From Azotimanducus sp965220185 (lineage in GTDB: Bacteria > Pseudomonadota > Gammaproteobacteria > Pseudomonadales > Azotimanducaceae), in contig OZ244807.1 in assembly GCA_965220185.1 (NCBI GenBank), positions 620,001-684,000 of the forward strand: a stretch of 64,000 nt of DNA. The letters are read 5' to 3'. A model generated the notes under the pieces. The model was not told where the DNA came from, made no database searches, and worked only from the letters and a program-made list of their open reading frames with translations. Position 1 is the stretch's first letter, and each line of letters opens with the position of its first letter. Shown here piece after piece: positions 1-9,338 of the stretch. The position numbers were made by a program, and so were the translations under genes.

Positions 1-1791
1 CGGTGTTCGGTGGCCACTCGGCGTCGGACCGGCATCCACAAGACCACGCATGAAAGCTCGCAGCAAGGCAAAGTCGAGCGGCTGGTGCTCCATGTTGTAG
101 ACAATGTAGTCGGCCCACGTATTCGCCATGCGAAGACCTAGATCATAGCCGCCGTAGGCGGATGCATAGTAAATGGGTTGGCCGCGCTCAAGGAGTTCAA
201 TCGACTTGTTAATGCGCTGCGGCTTGAATTGGCTCAACGAACGCGCAGCATCGGCACCGAACCCGAAGGCAGCGGACGATGATGTCTGTTGATAGGTCGG
301 CAAGATACGCAGCTTGGTCGCGCCGCGGAAATCGCCCCACAGGGACAGGCGCTCTTCGGATGCAGATTCCACCAAGCCCCAACGACGCTGATCCACAGCA
401 ATGCGCCCAGTCAAGTTAGCACCTTCGAGATCAGGCACGATGAGCGTCGTTCGCACTCGCGCAGCCGAATAGGATGCGCCAAGGACAGGTAGATCAATAC
501 CGTCTTCAAGAAAGCTTGCGCGTCTTCGATTATCAAAGATATTCGCTGTGCCATCGGTCTGCAATGCACCAATCAGCACATTGCCCTTGACCTCCGAAGC
601 CGCGAGACTCGGCTTGGTTTCAACGACGATCATGTCTTCCAAAATAGTGTTTTCCACCACCTCAAGTTCGCTTCTTTGCAAATAGAATCCAGGATTGAGC
701 GCAGCGATATTGCCCTTGACGAGACCACGAGATTCCATCGTTATGCGCAGTGCGCCGGAGTTCTTGGAGGCATTGGTATTGCCGAAGAATCGATTGTCGG
801 TGACTTCGACGAAGAAGGCATCCGGCCCGGGCATGATGTCGAGAGGACGGTCATAGCGATGCTCTTGGCCACCAACAAAAAGGCCGCCCGCGTCGTCGCC
901 CGCACGATTGCCGAGAATGACGTTATTGCGAATTTTGGCCGCGGACCAGAGGGCGACAAAGATACCGCCGCCATCGTTGCTGTTGAGGGCCTCGTTGCCG
1001 AGCACAAGGTTATTGCGAATCAGCGGCATGGATGCGCGAAAAATCGAGATGCCGCCGCCGTCGCTGCTACGCATCGTGTCTTTGTGGCCTGCTCGATTAT
1101 TCACGATGACATTGCCTTGAATAACGCCTTTGCACTGGCCGTCAAAGGCAATGCCAGCACCGCGGCCGATCTCGGTGGCGTTTTCGTGAATAAGGTTGTT
1201 TCGTATCTCCGGCGCACCGCCCTCGGAGCAGTAAATCGCGCCGCCATCATGCGCTGTTTCGTGCCAATGCGCTGGCGACCAGTCCTTCGGTGCCAAGGTG
1301 TGATTGCCTGTGAACACATTGTTTGTGATCACTGGCGATGTGCCGTCGATGAGAATGCCAGCGCCATGGCCACGCACCGATCCGCCGCGCACCTCGAATC
1401 CGTCGATACGGGCGTTGCCTGAGGCGATCAGCGCACGGCCCTTTCCGGCAGCATCAATCACAGTGCGATTCGCATCCACGTCTCTTGTCCAAGCAATCTC
1501 ATCGAAACCGCCGAAGAGATCAAGATCTGAGTGCAACTCCAAATTGGCGACTTCGTAGACCCCTTCGGCCACGAGAACGGCGGCGCGGCGCGATGATGCG
1601 TCCGATACAGCCTGCGCAAGCGACGCGAGCGGCGCATTACGGTTACCGTCCCCCGCACTAGGCTTGGCGCTCGCTGAGACATAGATCACCTGCGCGTATG
1701 CTTCAAGATTGATGTCTTCAGTCAACGGTCCGAAAGATGCGAGCGCAAGGGTTCGACACGCAAGCGCACAGACAAGAAAAAGCGTCTTCAT
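1..1791 (-). CDS. Secreted right-handed parallel beta-helix protein (3' end beyond window)
   Basis: The frame is open from the ATG at 1791 to the window edge, so 597 codons are visible and the C-terminus is missing. Residues 1-20 form a signal peptide. Residues about 30-60 resemble the start of DUF1565-type beta-helix proteins (VIYVSASAKP ... APLASLAQAV). Residues about 120-330 carry short repeats of the type 'GAGI..D..SPVITNNVF' and 'GGGIFVALWSAAKIRNNVI', which are typical of rungs of a parallel beta-helix. Such folds occur in polysaccharide lyases and epimerases, but I cannot name catalytic residues. The start lies 14 bases after the enolase-superfamily gene, at the end of the glycan-type operon, so a periplasmic or surface glycan-binding or cleaving role is inferred. 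Confidence 0.75.
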   Translation of the reverse strand, partial: MKTLFLVCALACRTLALASFGPLTEDINLEAYAQVIYVSASAKPSAGDGNRNAPLASLAQAVSDASSRRAAVLVAEGVYEVANLELHSDLDLFGGFDEIAWTRDVDANRTVIDAAGKGRALIASGNARIDGFEVRGGSVRGHGAGILIDGTSPVITNNVFTGNHTLAPKDWSPAHWHETAHDGGAIYCSEGGAPEIRNNLIHENATEIGRGAGIAFDGQCKGVIQGNVIVNNRAGHKDTMRSSDGGGISIFRASMPLIRNNLVLGNEALNSNDGGGIFVALWSAAKIRNNVILGNRAGDDAGGLFVGGQEHRYDRPLDIMPGPDAFFVEVTDNRFFGNTNASKNSGALRITMESRGLVKGNIAALNPGFYLQRSELEVVENTILEDMIVVETKPSLAASEVKGNVLIGALQTDGTANIFDNRRRASFLEDGIDLPVLGASYSAARVRTTLIVPDLEGANLTGRIAVDQRRWGLVESASEERLSLWGDFRGATKLRILPTYQQTSSSAAFGFGADAARSLSQFKPQRINKSIELLERGQPIYYASAYGGYDLGLRMANTWADYIVYNMEHQPLDFALLRAFMRGLVDAGPTPSGHRTP

Positions 1792-1805
1792 AAGTGCGAG
1801 AGGCT

Positions 1806-3113
1806 TCACCTGTCGACATACGCGCTGTCGGCGGTTTTTAATGTCTCCCAATGCTTCGGCTCAAAGGGATATTTGGCGGCGATTTTCTCATCGAGATCGA
1901 TGCCGAGCCCGGGACGCGAAGGCAAGGCAGCATACCCGCGATCAAAGGAGAAGTGCCCGCCGAAGAAAAGGTCTTGCCAGAATGGATCCTGACCGCTACC
2001 AATTTCAAGGATCGTGCAGTTCGGGGTGCAGGCGCATACATGCATCGATGCGAGCGTGCTGACTTCGCTTTGCGGATTGTGCGGGGACACATCAACACGA
2101 AACGCCTCGGCAAGAATGGCGATCTTGCGAAGTTCGCCGATACCGCCGACATGCACGACATCCGGCATGATCACATCGACGAGTCTCTCGGAGACAAGCG
2201 GCGCGAAATGATAGCGCGAAGTCAGGCGCTCGCCGGTGCCAAGCGGCACTTGAGTCTGCGCGCGAATCTGGCGAACCTCGGAGAGCGTCTCATTTTCTAG
2301 CTGCGTGACCTCCTCGACCCAAAGCGGCCGAAACGGCTCGACCCGATTGCAAAACTCCACCGCGTGCGGCGGTGTCGGCTTGCCATGCGCCTCAACGATG
2401 ATGTCAAAGTCCGGGCCGACAATGTCGCGCACGCGACCCAGGTGCTTAATCCCGCGACGAATCGATGCCCTGTGATCCATCGGGTGGCCGCCAGGGTAGA
2501 AGCCGCCTTTGACACAACTCCAGCCCTCGTCCTTCTTCTGCCGCCAGAGATTGAGCGCTTCTTCATCGCTCGCTACCCTTCGCTTCTCGCGATGGCTGAT
2601 GCGCCGAAGATAGCCTTCGTGGCAATAGAGGCGCACGCGGTCGCGCGCCTTGCCGCCCAAAAGCTGCCAGATCGGCTGTCCCAAGGCTTGGCCGAGAATA
2701 TCCCAGAGCGCGATCTCGACGGCGCTCAACGCCGACATCAGCACAGGTCCGCCGCGATAGCGCGGCCCGATGAACATGCCGCGCCAATGTCGCTCGATTT
2801 CAGTAGGATCCTTGCCGACAAGATAGCGCTTGTGGGCTTCGATGCCAGCGCGCACGACTTCGCCCTTGCTCGCGAGCGTGCCTTCGCCGAGACCTGTCAG
2901 CCCTTGATTGGTGTAAAGCTTGACGAATACGAAATTCTCGTCCCTGCCGCCGTCAACGAGAAAAGTCTTGAGATCGGTGATCTTCAGATCGAGCGGACGC
3001 ACATCTGATTGCGCACGCTCCAAAGGTCCGGTTGCGTCGCCAAATGACCGCCCGAATGCCGCGCTGCCAGCGAGACCGCCAAGTGAAGTGAAGAGAAAGT
3101 GCCGCCGATCCAT
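1806..3113 (-). CDS. Enolase-superfamily dehydratase (mandelate racemase / D-galactonate dehydratase type), with leader
   Basis: This 435-residue protein has the N-terminal MLE/MR capping domain and a C-terminal barrel. Likely acidic metal ligands are in IIVEAHGK, LWVEEV and LGTGERL, and a likely catalytic His is in VSPHNPQS. Members of this branch dehydrate or racemise sugar acids. The N-terminus, MDRRHFLFTSLGGLAG, resembles a twin-arginine leader, so a periplasmic location is likely and somewhat unusual for the family. I chose the ATG at 3113 because GAGG lies eight bases upstream and the leader starts there; the frame is open further upstream (to 3179) but that part overlaps the sulfatase. 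It follows the sulfatase stop by seven bases, consistent with breakdown of a uronic-acid-containing glycan. The substrate is inferred. Confidence 0.8.
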   Translation of the reverse strand: MDRRHFLFTSLGGLAGSAAFGRSFGDATGPLERAQSDVRPLDLKITDLKTFLVDGGRDENFVFVKLYTNQGLTGLGEGTLASKGEVVRAGIEAHKRYLVGKDPTEIERHWRGMFIGPRYRGGPVLMSALSAVEIALWDILGQALGQPIWQLLGGKARDRVRLYCHEGYLRRISHREKRRVASDEEALNLWRQKKDEGWSCVKGGFYPGGHPMDHRASIRRGIKHLGRVRDIVGPDFDIIVEAHGKPTPPHAVEFCNRVEPFRPLWVEEVTQLENETLSEVRQIRAQTQVPLGTGERLTSRYHFAPLVSERLVDVIMPDVVHVGGIGELRKIAILAEAFRVDVSPHNPQSEVSTLASMHVCACTPNCTILEIGSGQDPFWQDLFFGGHFSFDRGYAALPSRPGLGIDLDEKIAAKYPFEPKHWETLKTADSAYVDR

Positions 3114-3120
3114 ACGCGCC

Positions 3121-4518
3121 TCAACGCGAATCACCGCCGTGTTCACCGATGAATCGCCAGTTGGCACGCTCAAGCTCAAAATCAGGGTTGATTGTCATCT
3201 CGCCAGCGCCGACTTCGCGCCGCCAAGCGGCGAGCCGCGCACGCATCTGACGCACCAATTCTGGATGCGCCCCGGCGATGTCATTGGCTTCACCCGGATC
3301 CTTGCTGAGATCGAACAGGCTCACCGCCGGCCCAAGGCCAGCAATTGCCCCTTCGAACCACTCAATGAGTTTGTGGTCGCCTGTGCGCATGGCGCCTGCT
3401 GGCGCGTAGCCCAAGTGATGATAATGCGGGTAGTGGAAAAAGAGCGTGGTTCGGTCAAGGTGCCCCGAACCATTGAGCACAGGCAGCAGACTCAGGCCAT
3501 CAATGTCCGCAGGTAGATTGGCTACTCCAAAAATGTCTGCGATGGTTGGGAAGAAGTCATCGGATGTCACGAGCACATCGCTTGCAGCGCCCGCTTCCAC
3601 CACATCCGGCCATCTGATCGCTAGGGGCACACGCAGGCCGCCCTCCCACAACATGGCCTTGCCGCCCCGAAATGGCGCTTGCGATTGCAATTGCTCGAAG
3701 CCGCCATTGTCCGAATAGAAGATAACGATGGTTCGTTCGCTTAAGCCATATGCCCGCAGGCGATCAAGAATACGGCCAATGCCAATGTCCATCGTTTCGA
3801 TCATGGCACCCATGACAGGATTGTTGATCGGATCGTCCGAATTTGGCTTGGCTTGGTACTTGGCGATAAGTTCAGGCTTCTCCAATAGCGGCCGATGCAC
3901 GGTGTGATGCGGCACATAGAGAAAGAAGGGCCTGTCCTTGTTGGCATCAATAAATGCCAGCGAACGCTCGGTGATTGCAGTTGCGCTGTGCGCATCGGCC
4001 GACGGATCAGCTTCGTATTCCGGCTTGACGGTTGTTAGCACATCGTCAAACCCCTGCGATGCCGGGTCGCCGGGTCGGTGGGGCGCATAGTGCTTGTCGA
4101 TATTAAGATGCCACTTGCCGAAATGCCCTGTGGCAAATCCAAGCTCACGCATCATTTCGGCAATCGTGACCTCTTCAAGGAGAAGCCCCGGCACCGCGCT
4201 TGGCCGCCGTAGTCTTGCGTAGGGATAGGGACTGCCTGGGATATAGTCGGTGATGCCAAGCCGCGCCGGGTTCTTGCCGGTCATAAGGCTCGCGCGCGTC
4301 GGCGAACACACAGGATTGGCTGAATAGGCGTTGCTGAAGTGCATGCCTTGACGAGCGATCGCGTCGATATTCGGGGTTTCATAGAAATCTGTGCCGTGAT
4401 AGCCAACCTGATTCCAAGCAAGGTCGTCGGCCACAATGAACACCAGGTTCGGAGGCGGCTCGGCAAGAGCATGGATCCACCCGAGGGCAAGCGCGGACAG
4501 CAGCCATATACCTCTCAT
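3121..4518 (-). CDS. Secreted sulfatase (formylglycine-dependent, type I)
   Basis: The product has 465 residues with a signal peptide (about 1-19). The sulfatase fold starts with the metal-binding pair D31-D32 in VADDLAW. The motif CSPTR at C71 is the C-x-P-x-R signature whose Cys is converted to formylglycine, and FYSDNGG supplies a further metal-binding Asp-Asn. It hydrolyses sulfate esters, most likely on a carbohydrate given the neighbours. The maturase is not in the window. Its start overlaps the symporter stop by four bases (ATGA), so the two are probably translationally coupled. The family is certain, the exact substrate unknown. Confidence 0.9.
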   Translation of the reverse strand: MRGIWLLSALALGWIHALAEPPPNLVFIVADDLAWNQVGYHGTDFYETPNIDAIARQGMHFSNAYSANPVCSPTRASLMTGKNPARLGITDYIPGSPYPYARLRRPSAVPGLLLEEVTIAEMMRELGFATGHFGKWHLNIDKHYAPHRPGDPASQGFDDVLTTVKPEYEADPSADAHSATAITERSLAFIDANKDRPFFLYVPHHTVHRPLLEKPELIAKYQAKPNSDDPINNPVMGAMIETMDIGIGRILDRLRAYGLSERTIVIFYSDNGGFEQLQSQAPFRGGKAMLWEGGLRVPLAIRWPDVVEAGAASDVLVTSDDFFPTIADIFGVANLPADIDGLSLLPVLNGSGHLDRTTLFFHYPHYHHLGYAPAGAMRTGDHKLIEWFEGAIAGLGPAVSLFDLSKDPGEANDIAGAHPELVRQMRARLAAWRREVGAGEMTINPDFELERANWRFIGEHGGDSR

Positions 4519-6062
4519 AATCGCTGCCGCCAGCCTGCAAACGTTAGCGATTGATCAACACTTCGCCCTGGGAATACATAGCTCGCGGCCCACGCTACTG
4601 CGAATAGCACAAGATGGCTGTACACGCCGAGCATGTACTTATGCTGCGTGTAGTTGAGCGGGCCGAGGTCAAGCCAAATGCGCGCTTCGCCAGCGAGCGC
4701 GAAAGGCGTTGAAGTCAAGAGCGCGGCGCCTGTGTAGACCACGCACACCCCGATGCCGACATAGAGGGCCTTCTTACCGACGCGCGGCACAAACAGGCCA
4801 AGAAGAAACATGCCAGCGATGCCGCCTGAAAAGATGGCGTAGAGCGCGAACACAGTCGCAAGCACGCCTTTGTTGCCCGCAGCGAGGTAGATAAGCGCAA
4901 CAAGGATGGTGCCGATACCTGAAATAACCACTAGCCACTTGCCAACATGCACCCGCTCAGTATCGGTGCTGCCCGGTTTCATTTTCTTGTAGAAATCATC
5001 AACGCCGACCGCCGCCAAGCAGTTGAGGTCGGAATCGAGCGACGAGATGGCGGCAGCCATAAGCGCGGCGATGATCAAGCCGACAAGGCCGATAGGGAGC
5101 TCCGTCAAGATGAAGTGCGGGAATACGGCATCCGAGCGAATACCCTCGGGCAGGCTAGCACCACCCTGGTAGAACACATAAAGAGCCGTGCCAATGAATA
5201 TGAACATGGTCCAGACTGGCACTACCAAGGCGACACCCGTGATCGATGCCTTCACCGCTTCTTTGTCGGACTTGGCCGCAAGATAACGCTGAACAATGGT
5301 CTGGTCGGTGCCGTACTTCTGAATGGCGTAGAAAATGCCGTTGATGGCCATGACCCAAAAGGTCAATTCAACAAAATCCCAGTCGAGCGATCCGAGGCTC
5401 ATCTTGCCTGTTTCCGCCGCGGTCGAGAAGACTGTCATCAGTCCTCCGTCGAGTTTGACTGCGATGACGATCAAAGTCGCCACACCGCCAATGATGAGCA
5501 GGAATCCTTGAATCACATCGAGCCAAATGACCGCTTGCATGCCACCCAAAAGCGTCAGCGCGACGACAGCACTGCCAAGCACAAAGATCACCGTGACGGT
5601 ATCGATGCCGGTCATGCTTGCCACGGCAAGCGAGAGCAGGAAGAACACCGAACCCATCTTCGAGAAGTGCGCCAAGATGAAGCCGAGCGAGCTGTAGAGG
5701 CGGGCGAAGTAGCCAAAGCGCTTCTCGAAGTACTCGTATGCGGACAGGCCGATGACCTTACGGTACATGGGAACAATGAACCAGATGCCGAGCAGCACGG
5801 CGACTGGCACCATCAAGCCCTGCACAAGTCGCACCCAATTGCCTGCGAAGCCGTCGCCGGGATAAGCGAGAAAGGTCACGCTACTGATGAGCGTCGCGAA
5901 AATCGACATGCCGACCGCCCACGCTGGCACCTTGCCTTCCGCTGAGAAGTACTTGGATGTCGTGCCTTGCGCCTTGGCGAAATAGACGCCAACGCCAAGT
6001 GAGACGACGAGGCTCGCAAGGATGATGACGTAGTCAACTGCGTGAAGAGACGTGTCTTGCAC
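4515..6062 (-). CDS. Sodium/solute symporter (SSS family)
   Basis: This 515-residue inner-membrane protein has about 13-14 hydrophobic segments, beginning VDYVIILASLVVSLGVGVYF. The early segment with ISSVTFLAYPG and the later SSLDSDLN are typical of the SSS (SGLT/PutP) family, which co-transports sugars, sialic acids or other small solutes with Na+. It starts with GTG. It lies between the TonB-dependent receptor (26 bases upstream) and the sulfatase (4-base overlap), so it probably imports the desulfated sugar or sugar acid released in the periplasm. The substrate is inferred from context only. Confidence 0.87.
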   Translation of the reverse strand: MQDTSLHAVDYVIILASLVVSLGVGVYFAKAQGTTSKYFSAEGKVPAWAVGMSIFATLISSVTFLAYPGDGFAGNWVRLVQGLMVPVAVLLGIWFIVPMYRKVIGLSAYEYFEKRFGYFARLYSSLGFILAHFSKMGSVFFLLSLAVASMTGIDTVTVIFVLGSAVVALTLLGGMQAVIWLDVIQGFLLIIGGVATLIVIAVKLDGGLMTVFSTAAETGKMSLGSLDWDFVELTFWVMAINGIFYAIQKYGTDQTIVQRYLAAKSDKEAVKASITGVALVVPVWTMFIFIGTALYVFYQGGASLPEGIRSDAVFPHFILTELPIGLVGLIIAALMAAAISSLDSDLNCLAAVGVDDFYKKMKPGSTDTERVHVGKWLVVISGIGTILVALIYLAAGNKGVLATVFALYAIFSGGIAGMFLLGLFVPRVGKKALYVGIGVCVVYTGAALLTSTPFALAGEARIWLDLGPLNYTQHKYMLGVYSHLVLFAVAWAASYVFPGRSVDQSLTFAGWRQRL

Positions 6063-6088
6063 GAATACGCTCTTGGTTCAAAGCAAAG

Positions 6089-9000
6089 TCAGAACTGCCA
6101 CTTGACTCCCATATTGAGTGTCCGTCCGGTCATGTCATGCTGCCTTGCGCGCGTGCTTTCCCCAAGGTAGAGGTAGCTGATTTCTTCAGTCAAATTATTA
6201 CCTTCAAAGAAGGCTTGCAGACCGTTGTTGAACTCATAGCTCAGGGAAAAATCAAGTGTCGTGGTGGCATCCGTCCATTCGTCAAAATCGCCGTGGCCCG
6301 CGACCTCGGAGAGCCACTTGCCACTATAGTTGACCGCCAACCTTGATGTGATCGGTCCCCTTTCATAGATGAAGGCCAGATTGCCGACATGCTGCATCTG
6401 CTCCGGCAGCACATCAATATCGTCACGGTCAGTGGAATCGCCAAAATCGATGCTCGAGGTGTCCGTGTAGGTGTAGTTGGCATAGATGCCGAAGCCCGAC
6501 ATCCACCCTGGCAGCCAAGTGAACTGCTGCTGCCATGTGAGTTCGACACCCCACAGATCGGCGCTGCCGCCGTTTGCCGAGTCTTCGACATCAAAGCCGT
6601 CAAAAGGCCCGCCCATCTGGCTGCTCTGCACGCGGAAGGTGAAGTCCTCAATGGTCTTTATGAAGATGCCCGCCGAAATCACGCCCACCTGCTGCGCAAA
6701 GTAGTGCTCTACAAGCAAGTCAAGATTGTCGGCGATAGCCGGATCAAGGTACGGGTTGCCGCGAACAATCTCTTCGTCGTCAACATGGGTGTAGGCGTAA
6801 GGCATGGAATGCCAGAAGTTGGGGCGCGCCATCGAGCGAGTATAGGCGGCACGCACGTTCGTGTTTTCATCAAGCCGGTAGCGGAATTGCAAGTTCGGGA
6901 ATAGCTCGTCAAAGTCGCGGCTGACATTGTCGGTTGAATGGCTCACGATGCCGTCGTCGCCGACCACGAGATTGGAGCCCGTGTAATCCTGCTTGTTGAA
7001 TTCGGCTCTTACACCGGCGAGCACGAGCAGGTCACCGTAGTTCTGCACAGTCATCGCGTACATGCCGCTTATGTCTTCCTCGGCGTTGTAAGGCTCGCCT
7101 AGATTGACATCGTTGCGCACTTCTTCGACAAACCCGTTCGGTCCCTGATTCGCAAAGAAGAAGCTGCGAAATGCCTCGCGATCATATTCACGACCAAGGT
7201 TGTAGCCACTTTCGAGCGTCCGCGTACCGCCACTTTCAAAATTTTCGATTGTCAAGTCGTCACCCTTCCATTTCCAGCGCGAGCGCAAATCAGCGCGCTC
7301 CTTTTCGAGGGCGCGAATCTTGGCGCCCACTTTGAGCTCACCCGAGTCGCTGCCGAAGCGCATTGGAATGGTGATATTGGCAGCGGCTGAAGAGATGTCG
7401 CTGCTGGTATCCTCGTATTTCACATCCAAGGCGTCGAATTCAAAGAGGCTGCCAACGTGAATGTCCTCGCGCGATGAATCCCAGCTCGGTGAATTGGTGT
7501 CGATGTTGAGAATATCGAGATCGATCCCTTTGGCTTGGAATTCGGGCTTGAGCTGGCCGTCTGGTTTCTTTGTATAGGCCGAACTTCTTGAGACGCTGAA
7601 GTCCACCTTCGCGAACCCGAGCTGGTGCTCGCCGCCGAGCGTATAGGTGGTGATCTTTTGCTCCTCAAGCCGATCATGCAGCGATTTCAGGATGCGCAGA
7701 CCTTCGACTTGGGTACGGCTGATGTAGCTACCCTTGTCCCAGCGAATTCGCGTGATCTGCCGATCCTGATCGTCTTCCCTGAAATTGTAGACGGCGCTCA
7801 GATACATCTGGTGGTTGTCATTCAGACGCCAGTCAAGACGCCCATTGATACCGTAGCGGTCGCGCTCATTCGCCGAGAACAGCACTTCGGAATTGGTGAG
7901 CGCATAGGGGATAGGGGCACCAGCCGTCGTCTCTTCGCTGCCCCATTTCTGCTCGTTGCCGTGACGCTCGACTGCGACGCTCGCATAGTTGAGGCCAATG
8001 GACAGGCCAACATTCTCATCCGCGCCGAAGACATTGGCATAGTCAAGGGACGCCCGCGAATGCGTGCCATCGGAAATCGAGTTTTCGCCAAAGCCGATAG
8101 TGGTCTTGAAAAGCCGCTCTCGGCGGTCAAAGGCACTCCTGGTCTTCAAATTGATGGAACCTCCTACCGAGTCGGCGTCCATGTCAGGCGTAATGACCTT
8201 GGTGACTTCAATGCCGGAGATCTGCGCTGCTGATATGACATCAAGCTCGACGGCGCGATTCTCAGAGTTCGAATAGGCGACCTGCTGACCATTGACCGTC
8301 ACGTTGGTCATAACCGATGGCGTGCCGCGCAGCGCGACGAACCGGCCTTCGCCCATGTCACGCTGAATACTGACACCTGTAACGCGCTGCAAAACCTCGG
8401 CGGTGTTGAGATCGGGGAATGCCCTGATCTGCTCTTCCGATAGGATCTGCTTGATATTGGCGGCTTCCTTCTGATCGTTGAGCGCCTTGCTCTGACCGAA
8501 TCTGAAGCCCTGCACCACCAAGTCCTCAACGACTCGATAGACGCGATTGAGCGTGATTGGCAGACTGATGCTAACGGAGTCGGCAACCGTGACCTCTGTT
8601 TCGAATGGCTCGAAGCCAACATAGGTCACCGCGAGCACATAGTCGCCCGCTGGCACCCCACCCAACTTGTACCTGCCATCGTCGCCAGAGCTGCTTCGGT
8701 ACGGCGTGCCTTTGAGTGAAATTTCAGCCCTTGGCAGAAATTCACTCGACTGCGCATCGCTGACTGTTCCCTGAATGGATGGTGCAGCTACCTGTGCCTG
8801 CGCTTCATTTGCAGGGGTATTTTCAGCGTTTGCCGATGTCGCTACTAGTGCGCTGGCAATGAGCGCCGTTATGCGCTTGAACACTGACGGTCGTTGCTTT
8901 GAAATAGCTTGGTCTTGCATGGTATTCGTCGCCTTGGTGATAGCTTTTTGTTTCAGCATGATGGTGTTGGCGTTGAGGTATTCATAATCGATGTCAGTGC

Positions 9001-9295
9001 CAGCGAGCAGCTGTTCGATGACTTCGACCGGCGTTTCTCCACTCGCACCTGCACTATTCACGTCCTCCGTTAGCCTTGACGGGTATACAAGTTGCAGCCC
9101 GCTCTGCTCGGCCAATTCATTCAGCGCTCCCGTGAGCGGCTGCGGCAAAATCGACAACTCTGGCGCATCGTCAGCACGCGCAGGGGCCGAGTTGAGCAAA
9201 AGCGCCAAGATTGCCGCGAATCCACTCAAAAGAATATGACTCCCTAAGCGGCTAATCGGGACCCGCTTTTGTGGATCAGCGAAAAAATTAGGCAC
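6089..9295 (-). CDS. TonB-dependent receptor with STN signalling domain and internal second leader
   Basis: The product has 1068 residues. Residues 1-42 form a signal peptide ending around APARADD. Residues about 45-115 are an STN (secretin/TonB short N-terminal) domain: LPQPLTGALNELAEQSGLQL. Residues about 175-255 form a carboxypeptidase-regulatory-like beta-sandwich, about 285-395 the plug (FPDLNTAEVLQRVTGVSIQR), and the rest the beta-barrel ending in GVKWQF with a terminal Phe. STN-bearing receptors pass a substrate signal to FecR-like proteins, and a FecR and an ECF sigma factor are encoded just upstream. Oddly, residues 126-157 look like a second complete signal peptide with its own Met (ATG at 8920), suggesting a fusion. 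The first start is GTG. Confidence 0.9.
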   Translation of the reverse strand: MPNFFADPQKRVPISRLGSHILLSGFAAILALLLNSAPARADDAPELSILPQPLTGALNELAEQSGLQLVYPSRLTEDVNSAGASGETPVEVIEQLLAGTDIDYEYLNANTIMLKQKAITKATNTMQDQAISKQRPSVFKRITALIASALVATSANAENTPANEAQAQVAAPSIQGTVSDAQSSEFLPRAEISLKGTPYRSSSGDDGRYKLGGVPAGDYVLAVTYVGFEPFETEVTVADSVSISLPITLNRVYRVVEDLVVQGFRFGQSKALNDQKEAANIKQILSEEQIRAFPDLNTAEVLQRVTGVSIQRDMGEGRFVALRGTPSVMTNVTVNGQQVAYSNSENRAVELDVISAAQISGIEVTKVITPDMDADSVGGSINLKTRSAFDRRERLFKTTIGFGENSISDGTHSRASLDYANVFGADENVGLSIGLNYASVAVERHGNEQKWGSEETTAGAPIPYALTNSEVLFSANERDRYGINGRLDWRLNDNHQMYLSAVYNFREDDQDRQITRIRWDKGSYISRTQVEGLRILKSLHDRLEEQKITTYTLGGEHQLGFAKVDFSVSRSSAYTKKPDGQLKPEFQAKGIDLDILNIDTNSPSWDSSREDIHVGSLFEFDALDVKYEDTSSDISSAAANITIPMRFGSDSGELKVGAKIRALEKERADLRSRWKWKGDDLTIENFESGGTRTLESGYNLGREYDREAFRSFFFANQGPNGFVEEVRNDVNLGEPYNAEEDISGMYAMTVQNYGDLLVLAGVRAEFNKQDYTGSNLVVGDDGIVSHSTDNVSRDFDELFPNLQFRYRLDENTNVRAAYTRSMARPNFWHSMPYAYTHVDDEEIVRGNPYLDPAIADNLDLLVEHYFAQQVGVISAGIFIKTIEDFTFRVQSSQMGGPFDGFDVEDSANGGSADLWGVELTWQQQFTWLPGWMSGFGIYANYTYTDTSSIDFGDSTDRDDIDVLPEQMQHVGNLAFIYERGPITSRLAVNYSGKWLSEVAGHGDFDEWTDATTTLDFSLSYEFNNGLQAFFEGNNLTEEISYLYLGESTRARQHDMTGRTLNMGVKWQF

Positions 9296-9338
9296 GGGGC
9301 AAGGTTTGCAATCAATTCCCTCTCCGTGACGACGCAGA

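Noticed and set aside
676..1422. Long plus-strand reading frame of 248 codons
   Set aside because: It is antisense to the beta-helix gene, whose minus-strand frame shows leader and helix repeats; no family resemblance on the plus strand.
4947..5945. 332-codon plus-strand reading frame
   Set aside because: Charged, low-complexity product antisense to the SSS symporter; a shadow frame.
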